Origin: Asparagopsis taxiformis
Lineage: Eukaryota > Rhodophyta > Florideophyceae > Bonnemaisoniales > Bonnemaisoniaceae
DNA length: 64,000 nucleotides
Assembly: GCA_030407315.1 (NCBI GenBank)
Contig: JALQPE010002030.1
Location: 1-64,000 of the forward strand
Reading direction: 5' to 3'
In this document: positions 12,401-22,519 of the stretch, in pieces
How positions within the stretch are numbered: the first letter of the stretch is position 1
Layout: each line of letters opens with the position of its first letter
Position numbers and translations under genes: made by a program
Notes under the pieces: generated by a model
Database searches by the model: none
What the model saw: only the letters and a program-made list of their open reading frames with translations
Told to the model about the DNA's origin: nothing

Positions 12401-12528
12401 ATACTATCCGAAAATCACAGCAACAACACATTCAAGACAAACCGAATGGATGTGAACTGCATGATCAAGGATTGGTCATAACCAAGAAAAGATTTGGATA
12501 CCACAACAGGATGTGCAACTACAAATGA
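9445..12528 (+). CDS. Gag-Pol: capsid, zinc knuckle-like motif, protease, reverse transcriptase, RNase H
   Basis: The 1,027-aa frame continues Gag (first ATG 9457). A CCHC-like motif CINPSCNARHYLRNC lies near residue 190. The protease-like site near residue 264 reads ADIGS where D-S/T-G is usual. The reverse transcriptase (about 490-720) has the expected YRLTFDYRPVNAAT, the FCSGYWQLPL loop and an active-site box WQDDF (about 647) in place of the common YxDD. RNase H starts at YTDASDNYWAA (about 811) and includes HWSTYEKEGFSIYQVFKRLDYLL and VYTDHRNL. It ends in the linker before integrase. Enzyme roles: processing of the polyprotein and reverse transcription of the element RNA in cytoplasmic particles. 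Confidence 0.88.
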   Translation: MLSSMYEFGFFDNIAPGVDMRYLSEAHIKACIEQIAMSQMSTSVNSNAITNAIMSIRMNMKIRSARSRVYQLAIDFSRQLEDIGYGDFKARNPTMATKLFAQRLHPKALKIQIQNDFEFIPEMKTNWKGFLKHVSEQAEIIDRAQDCASLSNNSGHPSSSHKPDKSSSSSTRSNGKSTKDKAAKSTERLPQCINPSCNARHYLRNCTNTPEEDKTRLMSEWRQRYKQPSREPSRGMTRHIAQQRTDDSSMIDTIFAGVETRPSCADIGSCINLMPPDLFSKLSEKGATMQVESFDTNRKFEMAVSEDTNGRKVFIECDKKTTLDIQLNVRHASSLTIRNVTWFVATRPANDPLLCRDLLKALGLDAKAALAAACETFNGQVDAEQLLSDQDYPDGSIARLLSENGVYHNGHYPDETDDCESVYLEIGIDKDNDIQTAFDKMLHDAKSNGMSTGGAETLEKILHEYRDVFRIRLGNDPPAKVEPMKVVLRPQAQGIITKSRRYSPEQRDYLTRFLKRAKHYGFITENKNATWAAAPLLVLKPKSKKYRLTFDYRPVNAATNSICWPMPHLESECVDFAGSTCFASIDFCSGYWQLPLHKDSQSALSFITHEGVWQPTRTPQGAKNSACNFQSRVEPCFIAIRKHVKAWQDDFILHHKDENGLMDTLRCFLQICRDRNLKISATKSTLFTSSVKWCGRIIDKDGVQFDPSNLSGLMNITSPQTAGELSQYIYCLQWMSQSIPDFANRISCLRNVLEEAYTKSGKRTKKSIASIPLSSLSWGRQHDKSFLELQDSLRQSVKLAHPDAKMHKCIYTDASDNYWAAVVTQCLAAELNKPLEDQRHQPLAFISSSFKDSELHWSTYEKEGFSIYQVFKRLDYLLLGSIPSHVYTDHRNLLFVYNPMSIEPAMGRHIVNKVQRWALFLSRFHYTIEHIAGDSNVMADVMTRWFVGYRRKKFTSKITAVRKTHSHTEDIVSSPLSSSFIWPTPDTIRKSQQQHIQDKPNGCELHDQGLVITKKRFGYHNRMCNYK

Positions 12529-13508
12529 AGTTGCTGGTAATATCACACTGTGGACAAAACGGTCACAGAGGTTCCACGGCCACCATTAATATCTTGTCCG
12601 AGAACTATTGGTGGAATACGATGACGAACGACTGCAAAGTATTCGTACAAAATTGTATACATTGCATCATGTCCTACACAGGACAGCGCATCCCTCGCCC
12701 ACTTGGAAGCACCGAGATCGCCACGCGACCCAATCAAATCCTACATTTCGATTATCTATATATGGGAAGAGGAAACACGAGAGACAGATATGTTCTCATA
12801 CTACGTGACGGATTCTCATGTTATACCTGGCTCTGCATTGCCAAAGCAGCAGATGCAGAAACAGTGGTAGAGTCCATTGCTAAATGGATTGAAATATTTT
12901 CAGCTATGGATGTTTGGATATCCGATCAAGGAAGTCACTTCAAGAACCAAGTCATGACACAACTGGCAAAAAGGCATTACATTAGGCATCACTTCACTGT
13001 GGCATACTCACCATGGAGCAATGGGGCAGTCGAAAGATGTTGCCGGGAGGTACTAAGGGCAACGACAGCGTTAATGTCGGAGCTGCGACTAGCGCCTCAG
13101 GACTGGCCTGATGTTATATCATTAATACAAAAGATCATTAATGAATCTCCTGTAGAGAGACTTGGAAAACGAGAAGATGGTATCTTTAGATCACCATTGG
13201 AAGTGATGACTGGAATCAAACCAGCACGAACTAATCCGACATCCAGTATGAAGTGTGGAGATAACTCACTTTCACTATCCGAATGTCAGCGGATTGCAAA
13301 TATAGACCGCTTACAGTTTGCCCTAGCAAACATGCACAAGAATGTATCGGAAAAGATCCGAGCAAACCGAGCGAGACAAATCAAAATACATAATGAAAGG
13401 ACAAACATTATACACCCTCATTCAGCATTGGAGACTTTGTGCTTGTCAGAAAAGCGCATAACAAAGGACACAAACTTGCATTTAAATGGCAAGGACCAAA
13501 AAGGATAA
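12513..13508 (+). CDS. Integrase of the chromovirus
   Basis: 331-aa frame overlapping the end of the previous one in another frame. A zinc-binding HHCC domain (HCGQNGHRG ... FVQNCIHC) is followed by the DDE core: HFDYLYMG, ISDQGSHFKN and NGAVERCCRE supply the two aspartates and the glutamate. It joins the cDNA to the target DNA in the nucleus. The first ATG-like context (MQLQMKLLV) is probably not a true start; the domain should be expressed as part of Pol after a frame shift. The frame leaves the protein line near 13,420, where the next frame takes over. Confidence 0.85.
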   Translation: MQLQMKLLVISHCGQNGHRGSTATINILSENYWWNTMTNDCKVFVQNCIHCIMSYTGQRIPRPLGSTEIATRPNQILHFDYLYMGRGNTRDRYVLILRDGFSCYTWLCIAKAADAETVVESIAKWIEIFSAMDVWISDQGSHFKNQVMTQLAKRHYIRHHFTVAYSPWSNGAVERCCREVLRATTALMSELRLAPQDWPDVISLIQKIINESPVERLGKREDGIFRSPLEVMTGIKPARTNPTSSMKCGDNSLSLSECQRIANIDRLQFALANMHKNVSEKIRANRARQIKIHNERTNIIHPHSALETLCLSEKRITKDTNLHLNGKDQKG

Positions 13509-13882
13509 CTAAGGTTATCAACAGTTTGGTATACGAGGTAACAAGTTTGACAAATGGTCAAACAGAAATTGTACATGCGACGCGCATTTGCATCTATAGA
13601 TGTGACATGGATGGTATTGAACCTTCTAAGGGCATACTTAATCACGCTGCGCACACTGAAGCTGAATACGAGGACATAAAATGTCTTAGACAGATCAAGA
13701 AGCATGGAGATACAATCAAGATATTAGTCGAATGGGAAGGATTACCGGACAGATGTGACTACACATGGGAACCTGTCGAAAATCTATTCGAAGACATACC
13801 TGAGATGCTCATGGAATATCTCCGCCATGAAAACAATAGCATCGCAAGGAGAGCCATAGCCTCCTTATCAAAGAGCAAATGA
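13439..13882 (+). CDS. Integrase C-terminal part with chromodomain
   Basis: 147-aa frame. It begins with the SH3-like GDFVLVRK...HKLAFKWQGPKRITKV segment typical of the integrase tail (its first residues lie just upstream of the first start codon). It ends with a chromodomain at about residues 78-130 (YEDIKCLRQIKK, then ILVEWEGLPDRCDYTWEPVENL). Chromodomains steer integration toward chromatin with particular histone marks; the aromatic cage candidates (Y, W, W) are present. One frame change separates it from the DDE core. Confidence 0.82.
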   Translation: MLVRKAHNKGHKLAFKWQGPKRITKVINSLVYEVTSLTNGQTEIVHATRICIYRCDMDGIEPSKGILNHAAHTEAEYEDIKCLRQIKKHGDTIKILVEWEGLPDRCDYTWEPVENLFEDIPEMLMEYLRHENNSIARRAIASLSKSK

Positions 13883-13924
13883 CTATGAAATGTTCTGCTT
13901 CCAAGGAAACAAAACATGGGGCAG

Positions 13925-14336
13925 TGTAGACATTTGCAGCTGAAATTACAAGCTGATGAAAATATCAGATGTGAAATTATTTCAACTTCAAGCTACTATG
14001 TAACGTACATATGCGTAGTAACATTCACTAGCAGTGAATGAGTGGTTCACAACCATTTAGATGAATAACATAGAGTAGCATTTAAGATAGATCTCTCCTG
14101 AAGAATCAGAAAGAGAGAGCAGAGGAACAACATCGACTGATCATAATCATCGATACGCATCGATCTATCGAAGCGGGCGCGTGATAAGCGTCAACCCAAG
14201 AACAGTGGAACAGCCCATAGGCTTGTCTACAAAATAAACTCTGGTTCTAACCAGCGCGGATCCTAATCTGCATCGTGAGAACTTGCACCAGTCTCCGGCT
14301 TTCATTTCCCGAGTCTTTTACCAAAGTTCTGCTACA
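13925..14336 (+). repeat. 3' LTR of the chromovirus
   Basis: 412 bp, same sequence as the left LTR as far as can be read. The weak purine tract acatggggcag just upstream is the candidate polypurine tract. Confidence 0.93.
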
Positions 14337-14340
14337 CTTT

Positions 14341-17161
14341 CCAGAGAGAGAGAGAGATGTGGTCCCTGAAGAAGTCACTAAATTAGTAACAACATAGACG
14401 AATCGCCAATATCCTTATCACACAACTATCTGGGGAATTACATGATTGACTTGAGCTTTGGATGTTACCATCGCTAGCATTCGTCACCCTGTGTTGTGAA
14501 CTAATTTGCTGTCGACCGTCTCAAATGTAACTTCAAACTTTCAGAAATTGGTATCGCTGATGGTGGCACGACAGATACTTGGGAAATTTCTCAATACTGC
14601 CTGCGTTTCAACAAGTTTGATCGTCGAACAGTCTGGTTACAATAAGATAGCTCAGAATCCCAGGAGAGGTGTAGATTAATAAATTCACAGAATAGAAATA
14701 TATTTTCTTCATGAAAAAATGAAAATAGGCTTTAAACAGGGGTTTCCAACACACCGTGTCGTGGTAGACGCAACGCCATTGACGTGATCATATGATTAGC
14801 ACTGTCCCCGGCAAGCCAACATAGAAAAGAAACTCCCAGCTGATTACTCAAGCGGGTAGAGTTCTCTGACTGCAGAAACCACCTTTCCTATGTCCTATCG
14901 TCAGACGAAGGTCGCTACGGCCCTCTTGAGTTTCCTGGCTCTCTCGAGGTCTTCAGAGTGATTTCACCTTCCACCGCAAAAGTTGTACCTCCTCTTTTCG
15001 TCTCTTCCACACCCTCAACATGCAGGACATTTTAAACTATTGAAATGTCTTCGACTATCGCGCGGGAAACACAGGGTCAGGGAGCGTCGCCTTTTGGTCG
15101 ATGGAATAGTGGAAAGATGAACCTTGCTCCCATGTTTCCTGAGAAGACAGGAGATCACTCCTCTGGAACTACACACCAATCATTCTGTGTGAAAGTTTTG
15201 TTCATAGTACACTGCTGAGAAAGCGTGGGTTTCCGCCACCCATGATGAGGTACAAAGCGATTTGTGGTCTCTTGAGATATTTGACAGAAAATATCCTTAA
15301 GATGGTGATGCATACGAATATATGAAAATCTGTTTACAAAATGCGAGACGGGTCGATGATATACGGTTTGGAAAGTCAGGTGACTTCGTGAGGGGTTCAA
15401 CCATTTACATGGCTGTCCATTGCCCCTTACTTTTTCCAGACATGCAGAATGGGGTTATGAGGAAAAAGAAATGTAAGACATACATCATGGATAGTTTGAT
15501 TTTGAGCTGTAGGAAATTTCCAGTCTAGAAAATGGAGACTATCCAACAGGTATGTACCCTACATCTGTAGCAATACTTTTGTGCAAATGTGGAAGTGCTT
15601 TGCGTTTGTCATATTGTTCAAGTCGAGACAAATCTTCATTCCGAAAGAAAAATGACGTCCTGGAAAATAATACGAGCAGCGTACCGTCCCATGCGACCAG
15701 CATTTCAGCTGTTATTTCTGACAGTCTGTTATTAATTTTCATGGGTTTGTGCGGCATGCCCTCATTTTCCATTGGTTTACACTGAGACAACATGTTGGAA
15801 AGTTGACCGCAAGCAAATCATCTTGTGATCAATCTTCTGAGGACATAAATGAAGATGAGCGATTTTTATTCAATGGTGCGTATCCCCTTCTTCAACGTGC
15901 CAGACTACTTGTATTTATTCCATGACAGTAATACAATCGCTTTTCTCCCAGAGCAACTCAACATTGCTGATTCTTTCAATGGGAACTCATCTTGAAGTTT
16001 AATCCCGTGAAATATCAAGATGACAGTGGCTAGTAATTGTCTTCAGCTTGGAAGATGTTCTGAAGCACTGCATTGAAGACGAACAGATAGGAGAGGATAA
16101 TTGTACAATCAGTGAATTTTATTTTCTCCACGAAATCCTTTGTTGGCTATGCCATGTTGGATGTCCTTGTCAGAGGAATTTGCATGGTCAAAAACAAGCG
16201 ATGGTGGAATATATAGATACTTTTTGGTTCCATTTTACGCACTTCGCGGACAAGGTGCTTCAACCTCTAGAGACCCTTCATGTTGAATTTGAAGAGGTAT
16301 TCGAAATGCCAAATGCCACTTGTTGCTTCCAATATTTTGTGATAGAGCATACATAGCTTTTTACCTAGTTTATTTTCTGTCATGAAAGAGATGAAGAGCA
16401 TATCTGTTATATTTCAGCCAAAAAGAAAATAAGCATGACTGGCTAGCATGGTAGGCTCTTGAGGTCACTAGAATTTTATTTTTCTCGAAGGCCTGTAGAA
16501 AAAAATGATTAGATTCGAAGAAGAGAGCACTTCACTTCAATGCGATGCTTTGACTTGAATCCAGCCCGCGTACTCACGCACAGCATATTCTCAAGAAAGC
16601 TGATTAACCATCATGTCTGTTTTCGTTTATCGATGTAGATCAATGTAAGGAATTTACAGTTGTATGTTACTTACGAAATTTAGGACATCGCCACACTAAG
16701 ATACCAGTGCCTAAATCAAGATGAAAACATCACAGTTCATTCTTTCGTTTTAGCCATCCGATTTTTGAGTGCAATTTCCAACACGTTGGGCCATCAAGTA
16801 GTTTCCAGACAATTCCTTTCCGTCACCTCTGCGCAAAATGGGAAGACGAGATTTTCTATATTCCAAAATGACTCCAGAGGACTATGTTCTGAGAATGGCG
16901 AATACGAGATGTCGCAAAGCTCTCCTGTCCGAAAGCTTGAATGGAAGGAAAGGAACCATACAGAGTTGTTAACGTTTTTCTAAAGAGAGACGAGTGGTGC
17001 TCCTTCTTTGCGGTCAACAGCACCGTTGTAACAACAGAGCGATAGTTTTTTTCTGCAGACTAACATCTTGTCTTTGACAGCAATGGTGAGCGTTCCGGGA
17101 AGCCAGCGAGGGAACAAACTTTTATCGGGAGTATAAAATGGATTGACCTTAGCACGAGTGG
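14341..17161. other. AT-rich intergenic stretch, no supported gene
   Basis: Begins with a short (GA)n run (14,343-14,356). The longest open frames are about 100 codons (for example 16,048-16,356 plus) and show no family motif. I see no LTR, inverted repeat or RNA gene. It should contain the promoter of the HIPL-like gene at its right end. Confidence 0.5.
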
Positions 17162-17242
17162 GTGAAAGTCAGAGAAAAATATCTGGTCCGAACAGCTACT
17201 ATCGGGATCTTCATTGCAGTACCAAAGCTCTCAACATATCCA

Positions 17243-18672
17243 ATGAATCTTCCTATTGTGTTCTGCTTTTGCTTTTTCTTCGCAACTTGGTCGTTTGCAG
17301 AAAATCCAATATCAATACCTATCATCCAAAGTGATGTAGAAGTTTCGGTGAGGAGATTTGCACAAATCCCTCGCACAAATGGCAGAGCGGCTCGTATGAA
17401 TGCGATTGTATCAAGAGATTCGAACTTGTATGTCTGCACAGATACTCGGGCTCAAGTGTACGAAGTAAATAGTGTTGGTAGAGTTTCACTGTATTTTGAC
17501 GTCAAGCAAGCAGTCGAAACTGCCACAGACCGAAGAGTGGACTTTGTCAACTTTCTGCATGGTGGTCTTCGCAGTATAGCATTTCATCCGCGATATTCTC
17601 AAAACGGTCTGTTTTATACTTCGTATATGGAAGAAAGACCTTCGAATCCGGAGAACTTTGAATACCTCTCTGATTCGGATGAACCTATTGCTGCAGATAG
17701 CGTTTTGGTTGAGTGGAGGTATGATTTCACCGCAGCAAAAGTTGATCCGATGAGCTATAGACAAGTGCTTCGAATTGGAATGCCTGTTTACGACCATCCC
17801 ATTAAACAGATTGCGTTCAACGGACCTTATCTATATATTGCTCATGGTGATGGATCAGTGCAATCAGCAATGGCTGGGGGTGGACAGCGAAATGACGCGC
17901 TTGGGAAAATTCTTCGTATCGACCCTCTTCAATCTGGGTCACTCCCTTATACTATTCCGACGACTAATCCTTTTGTGAGCAGCTCTAGGTTCCTAAGCGA
18001 AATATTTGCTGTCGGCTTCCGAAATCCACATCATATATGCTTCAGTAATCGAGGGGAACTCATTGTTGCTGAAACAGGCCGCGACAATGTTGAAGAAGTA
18101 AATATTGTGGTGAGTGGTGGAAACTACGGATGGCCACTGCGGGAAGGAACGTTTGTGCATAAGGAAGGTGGAGGCGGAATTATCAAGGGAATTGAGGATC
18201 TTCCTAAGAATGACGCTTCTTTTGGGTTTCGTTACCCTGTTGCACAAGTGGGACATGAAGGGGAAATTGGGGATGGGTTTGTCGGACAGGCGATTGCGGG
18301 GGGATGCACTGTAGAGAATGGATCACCTCTAATGGAATGTACTTCTACTCTGATTTTCCAGAATCTGGCAATCTTTACTTTTCAAGACTTACGGATATGC
18401 GCGCCGCGGTCGTGGTGGGAAATCCTTCCCAACTGACTCAGGCAAAAACTTTTCAACCCAAAATTCTTTTCGATGACGACAATGATCCGTCGACTCCTCC
18501 GGTTCTTCTAGAAAATCTTGGTGACATTGTCAGGTCTGAACCCGGTAGAGAAAGAGCAAGAAGGGCTGATATTCGATTCGGAAGAGGACGTCTTGGAGAA
18601 ATGTATTGGTCTAGTAAGACCACTGGCATTGTTTATCTAGTTACCAACTCTCTTCCGACCTCTGTCAATTGA
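17243..18672 (+). CDS. Secreted glucose/sorbosone dehydrogenase-like (HIPL-type) protein, one frame change
   Basis: The preferred start is the ATG at 17243: it begins a signal peptide MNLPIVFCFCFFFATWSFA. An earlier in-frame ATG-less extension to 17162 exists. The mature part is a six-bladed quinoprotein-type beta-propeller as in hedgehog-interacting-protein-like proteins: HGGLRSIAFHPRYSQNGLFYTSY, IAHGDGS, GKILRIDP, FAVGFRNPHHICFS, ELIVAETGRDNVEEVNIV and GGNYGWPLREG are all family motifs. A one-base change near 18,315 moves the line to the frame ending at 18672 (NGMYFYSDFPESGNLYFSRL to the C terminus). Together this is about 475 aa, near normal size. Likely an extracellular or wall-associated sugar oxidoreductase; the substrate is unknown. 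Expressed alone, with no operon-like context. Confidence 0.82.
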
Positions 18673-18791
18673 CAACTACAAGAATAGTGGCCCAAATTCT
18701 TATCGACTATTCAGAGTGTTTCGTAAATATTGAATCTTGATAACAAAAACACAAATTTTGTGCATTTCCATTTGTCAGGACGCTAACTCAT

Positions 18792-19076
18792 TGTTAAGTG
18801 AAGTTCTTACCCCGAGACGTCGTCGTTGTCTCGAGGTTGTGTTTATATGTAATTCTTATCTGTCACGTGTACACGTATGATGGTTCTTGATGGTGGGTTG
18901 TGCCGTAGCGGCATTGTCAGTTGATGGTCCTTGAAACTCATCAAACGAAAATAACACTGACAAGTACACTGAGAAACATTACACTGACAAGGTGACAAGC
19001 ATTAAGAGTAGTATTTCAAAACACTTACGTTAGGATCAATAAAGGGACGACGGTGACGGAGATCATCCGCACAACA
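18792..19076 (+). repeat. Candidate 5' LTR of a Ty1/copia element
   Basis: 285 bp starting TGTTAAGTGAAG and ending ccgcACAACA, followed at once by GGTTATCGGCAC, which resembles the half-tRNA initiator-Met primer site of copia elements, and 41 bp later by a copia-like Gag. No second copy is in the window, so the boundaries are inferred from TG...CA and context. Confidence 0.5.
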
Positions 19077-19117
19077 GGTTATCGGCACTTATCGCTTCCA
19101 CTGCCAACTTTCACACC

Positions 19118-19885
19118 ATGACAACTACCACCATCCCACCACTGAAGATGACGAACGCCAAACTCTGGAACTGCATGCTTCAAGCCGTCGCACACGATTT
19201 ACCCCTGGACACCTTCCTCGACGCATCACAAACAGCACCACAAGAACCCGAGCTATGTGCGGAATACAAGCTCCAGCAAGAACGACTCACAGTCCTCATC
19301 CTCACCAGTCTACCGGATGAAATCACATCTGCTCTCACCAACGAACAACTCAAACTGTCTCCATACCTTCTCACCCAACATGTCCTCAACACAGTCAATG
19401 AAAATACCGCCGTCGACCACAGCCTCCTTGGGTCCAAAGCTCGGAACACCCGCCTCTCATCACTGCAAGACACGGAAGACTACATCCTGAGACACAGAAA
19501 GGTCCGCATATCTATGTGCAACGCATATTACCCCAAGATAAGTGATGAACTCACCACAGTCAACTTCCTGATTCACGGATTACAGGACGTCGATGCACTA
19601 TACCCCACTCACGACTTGATGATACAAACCCCTCCCCCCACCATCTCCGAATTTTCCACTCGCCTACACCGTGTCATCAACAGAATACAAGCACGACAAA
19701 TGCGCGTACCCCAATGCGCTCATACGCGTATCACCCGACCAGCAGTCCACAAATGGCTCTCGAACCGCTGGAACCGTAACCGACCGCACAAGGCTGAATC
19801 TGCTAGCCAATGGTGCAGAAACCACAATTCAACTTCACAAAGTAACCGCAACTGCCGTGCACAAAAATCCAAATTGAAGCTGTAG
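19118..19885 (+). CDS. Copia-type Gag, 255 aa, element truncated downstream
   Basis: ATG start at 19118. KLWNCMLQAVAHDLPLDTFL, LTVLILTSLPDEITSAL and SLQDTEDYILRHRKVRISMC follow the order of Ty1/copia Gag (UBN2-type capsid). Near the end, SQWCRNHNSTSQSNRNC has the spacing of a degenerate zinc knuckle. The frame stops at 19885 and no protease, integrase or copia reverse transcriptase follows: unrelated repeats begin there. So only the 5' part of the element remains. Confidence 0.62.
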   Translation: MTTTTIPPLKMTNAKLWNCMLQAVAHDLPLDTFLDASQTAPQEPELCAEYKLQQERLTVLILTSLPDEITSALTNEQLKLSPYLLTQHVLNTVNENTAVDHSLLGSKARNTRLSSLQDTEDYILRHRKVRISMCNAYYPKISDELTTVNFLIHGLQDVDALYPTHDLMIQTPPPTISEFSTRLHRVINRIQARQMRVPQCAHTRITRPAVHKWLSNRWNRNRPHKAESASQWCRNHNSTSQSNRNCRAQKSKLKL

Positions 19886-20940
19886 TGCAATGGCTTGGTC
19901 GATTCGACAACGGGCAGCCTTGGCTGTAAGCCGAATTGGCGAGCCACCGCGAGGTATTCGAGCCCTCCTGTCTCGGTAATCAGGCTCGGGTCGAGTGTGG
20001 TAGAGCAAAGGCGAATATCCTGCCTTAGTGTGGGTTGTAAGGCCACACAGACGATCCGTCTAGAATCCTGTGGTCACATGGTGAGTCATGATGGTGCACC
20101 GAAAGGATGGTGGTTCACCAACCCTAATAGGAAAGAAGGGAGAACACCAGGCACAACAGGGATGAGTGCCTTGTATAGGAAGCAAAAAGGGAAGAAGAAA
20201 GGGGAGCCCTATAGAATAGGGCGGGCGCTGGTACAGCGATGCATACAGCGATACGCTGGAATAGTGGAGGGGGGCAGTGGCTCAAGAGCCGGGCACCAGG
20301 CACCCGAAAATACCTGATAGAAGGGCACGCGCACCACCGGTGACGCGTGGTATCGAGGAAAGGGAAGCTGATCCAGCAGAATAACCAGTCAAAGACTGAA
20401 TCAGAGAGTGACCAGGGGCGGCGCGGTCCGCGCTATAGCCAAAGACGAAGCAGGCTTCCATGAGACTACAAAACGATAGTTGGGAGCACATCAATAACCA
20501 AGTCCGATTGGTCGGCAGGGGGGAGGGTTGTTGAACCAGCACGACGGCCAGGACAGAAAGCTGATACAGCGGGAAATGGGTTCCAGAAGTAGGCCAGACA
20601 CTATAGCCAAAGTCGAAGCAGGCTGCAATGAGACTGCGAAACGAAAGTTGGGAGTGGCTCGCAACCATACCTCCGGATGGGCACCAGGCGGCCGAAGACA
20701 CCTGATTGAGGGACACGCGCACCACCGGTGACGCGTGGTAGGGGCAATGCTGATACAGCGTCCCGACATTGAGAAGCTGAATCAGCGAAAAGGGACACCG
20801 GAAGAGTGCCAAGCACCATTGCCAAGGGAGAAGCACACTGAATTAGTAGGCAAAACGCACCCTGGGGGTAGATTGGACACCGAGCTTCCGGCTGGCTTTT
20901 ACAATCAAAGGACATGGCGGTTCGCCTCTAGTTAAATAAT
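19886..20940. repeat. Mosaic of duplicated repeat fragments shared with 47.5-47.8 kb
   Basis: Blocks such as caccaccggtgacgcgtgg (at about 20,330 and 20,718), ctatagccaaagncgaagcagg (20,445 and 20,595) and gggcaccaggc...ccgaa (20,285 and 20,690) occur twice or more here, and in diverged form at 47,490-47,780. No protein motif. Probably the non-coding part of a retroelement related to the next feature. Confidence 0.5.
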
Positions 20941-20949
20941 AAATTACAT

Positions 20950-21081
20950 ATGGCTTGTATCCCTAAATGTCTTTGTGGTTGGTGCCCAATGGGTAGGCCA
21001 AATACTGATACAGTAGGGTGGTCGAAAAACCCTAAGTGGCGGGTGTGCCGGCGGCGTTGGCACACTGTAAATACAGTGTAA
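20950..21081 (+). other. Small Cys-rich ORF, doubtful
   Basis: 43 codons from ATG 20950, with CLCGWC near the start and a later lone Cys. The related sequence at 47.85 kb does not keep the frame, so coding is unlikely. Confidence 0.12.
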
Positions 21082-22168
21082 ACTGTTAGCTGTAGTGTAC
21101 AATTCAGTGTATCACTGGTGTCACGTGCCACGTGTTCAGTGATTGCACTGCTGTTAGAATAGATAGTCTAAAATAGTTGAGAAATAAAAGAATTGGGTAA
21201 AGTGCCCAAAATTGGAGGTGAAACACCTAGCTGTAAGCGCTTCGCCAAGTGGCATTGCACTACAGAAGCCCTTCCACAAACCCTGCTCCGCGTCTGTCTT
21301 CCCACCGGTTGACCACATGGAACCAAACTACACCACCCCCCGTGAATCCAAACTGCGCACATGACCCAACAATGCTTGGCGTCTGTAGCAGGTAGAAAAT
21401 CCACAGGAGCGGCAAACCACCCGACGGATGTCCCGAGCCTCGGTAGAGGAGGTGGTAGAGCAGATGAACCTTATAACATACCTGTCATACCGCCTGGCGG
21501 TCCTCTCAATCAGAGCCGTATCGCTTCCCTATTGGGTACCCACTTAAGGGATGTGCCAATCACAAGGCACCAGCCAACTGGGCGTGTTTCCTGTAATTGG
21601 GACTAGCGCAAGGCTGTAAACACCCTATTTGGGCCTATCGGCCCCGGCCAAGACCCCACAAGGGACAAATTTCTAACTTAAGCTAATCAGCTGTACATTA
21701 CAATGTAAGCCTAACTGGCAATAACCTCGCGGGTAGGCGAGTGCCGTTAAATGGGCTCTGGTTGGCCAATAACTGGATATTTATTCCTAACCACTAACCC
21801 CAGCTTACAGTAGACTTAGTATAAAACTGCCACTGGAATAGCCAGTAGGCACGGTTTCTAGGGTAACGTAAACTCAAGTGGAATTACGACCCACTGGAAC
21901 AGTGTTCGCATACCTATTGTTCAACCCCTCTCCGGGAAAACCTTAGGGTTAGCCAACAGCTCGACGGATCACTTCACTTTGCTCCATTAATACGCACCTC
22001 GCGTGAGCGCTATAACCACACAACCCCCTCCGGGTAGTGATACCTTCTCTCATACGAGATTACCTGCTGGGTACGTTATAAGGTTCATCTGCTCTACCAT
22101 CTCCTCTACCGAGGCTCGGGACACCTGTCGGGTGGTTTGCCGCTCTAGCGGATTTTCTACCTGCTACA
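21082..22168 (+). repeat. LTR-like 5' end of a Ty3/gypsy relative
   Basis: The right edge ends ctgcTACA and is followed by a primer-binding site TGGTCTCTCGACCTAGAA at 22,170, the same 18-mer that follows the LTR of the chromovirus copy at 46.65 kb. A Gag start follows at 22,245. The left edge is not fixed; TGTTAGCTGTAGTGTAC at 21,079 is a candidate because a similar TGTTAGTGTAGTGTAC begins at 47,938. It contains a roughly 100-bp inverted repeat (21,387-21,486 against 22,067-22,168). Confidence 0.5.
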
Positions 22169-22169
22169 T

Positions 22170-22187
22170 TGGTCTCTCGACCTAGAA
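22170..22187 (+). other. Primer-binding site TGGTCTCTCGACCTAGAA
   Basis: Two bases after the TACA end, beginning with TGG (complement of tRNA CCA). Identical at 46,631-46,648 (minus) and one base different at 49,684-49,701. It implies one tRNA primer for this whole family. Confidence 0.6.
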
Positions 22188-22244
22188 CCTTGTACCCTCT
22201 GGTAACTCTCCTTGGGAGAACTTCCCTTTCACATCATCTCCACG

Positions 22245-22519
22245 ATGCCTCGAAACCCTACAGCGGGACACTATAGTGAGGACATAGCGCCTGCCAGAGA
22301 CTTATCCGATTCGGATCTGATCTCCGAAGAAGGCGTGGTGATCAACACCCTACAAGATCGGGCTGACCGAATCTTCAACGAACGATTGGAAGAGTTCAAG
22401 GCTGAATTCAGCACCGTCGACGGTGCTGAATTCAGCCTCGACGATCGTCGAGAAGACTGTTCAAGACCGCAGGGCGGAGATCGTAGACGCCACGGTCGAA
22501 ACCGTAATGGAACTGGTCG
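22245..22519 (+). pseudogene. Gag N-terminal fragment of a Ty3/gypsy relative, cut by a transposon end
   Basis: ATG at 22245 opens MPRNPTAGHYSEDIAPARD and an acidic, helical stretch (FNERLEEFKAEF) that parallels the Gag of the two large chromovirus copies. A 40-bp perfect palindrome at 22,399-22,438 and a 16-bp one next to it interrupt the helix; after them the helix resumes in another frame (EKTVQDRRAEIVDATVETVM). The sequence is cut at 22,520 by the terminal sequence of a DNA transposon. Confidence 0.5.

Larger units (their letters stand above)
8699..14336 (+). mobile_element. Ty3/gypsy chromovirus, complete copy with two identical-looking LTRs (5,638 bp)
   Basis: The 412-bp LTRs at 8,699-9,110 and 13,925-14,336 start TGTAGACATT and end TTCTGCTACA. 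No difference between them was found by eye, which points to a recent insertion. CTTT flanks both sides (8,695-8,698 and 14,337-14,340) as a 4-bp target duplication. Gene order is Gag, protease, reverse transcriptase, RNase H, integrase, chromodomain, which defines a chromovirus. No TGG-started primer-binding site follows the left LTR (GATATATATCTG...), so the primer is unclear. Frame changes occur at about 9,435, 12,520 and 13,420. Confidence 0.93.
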
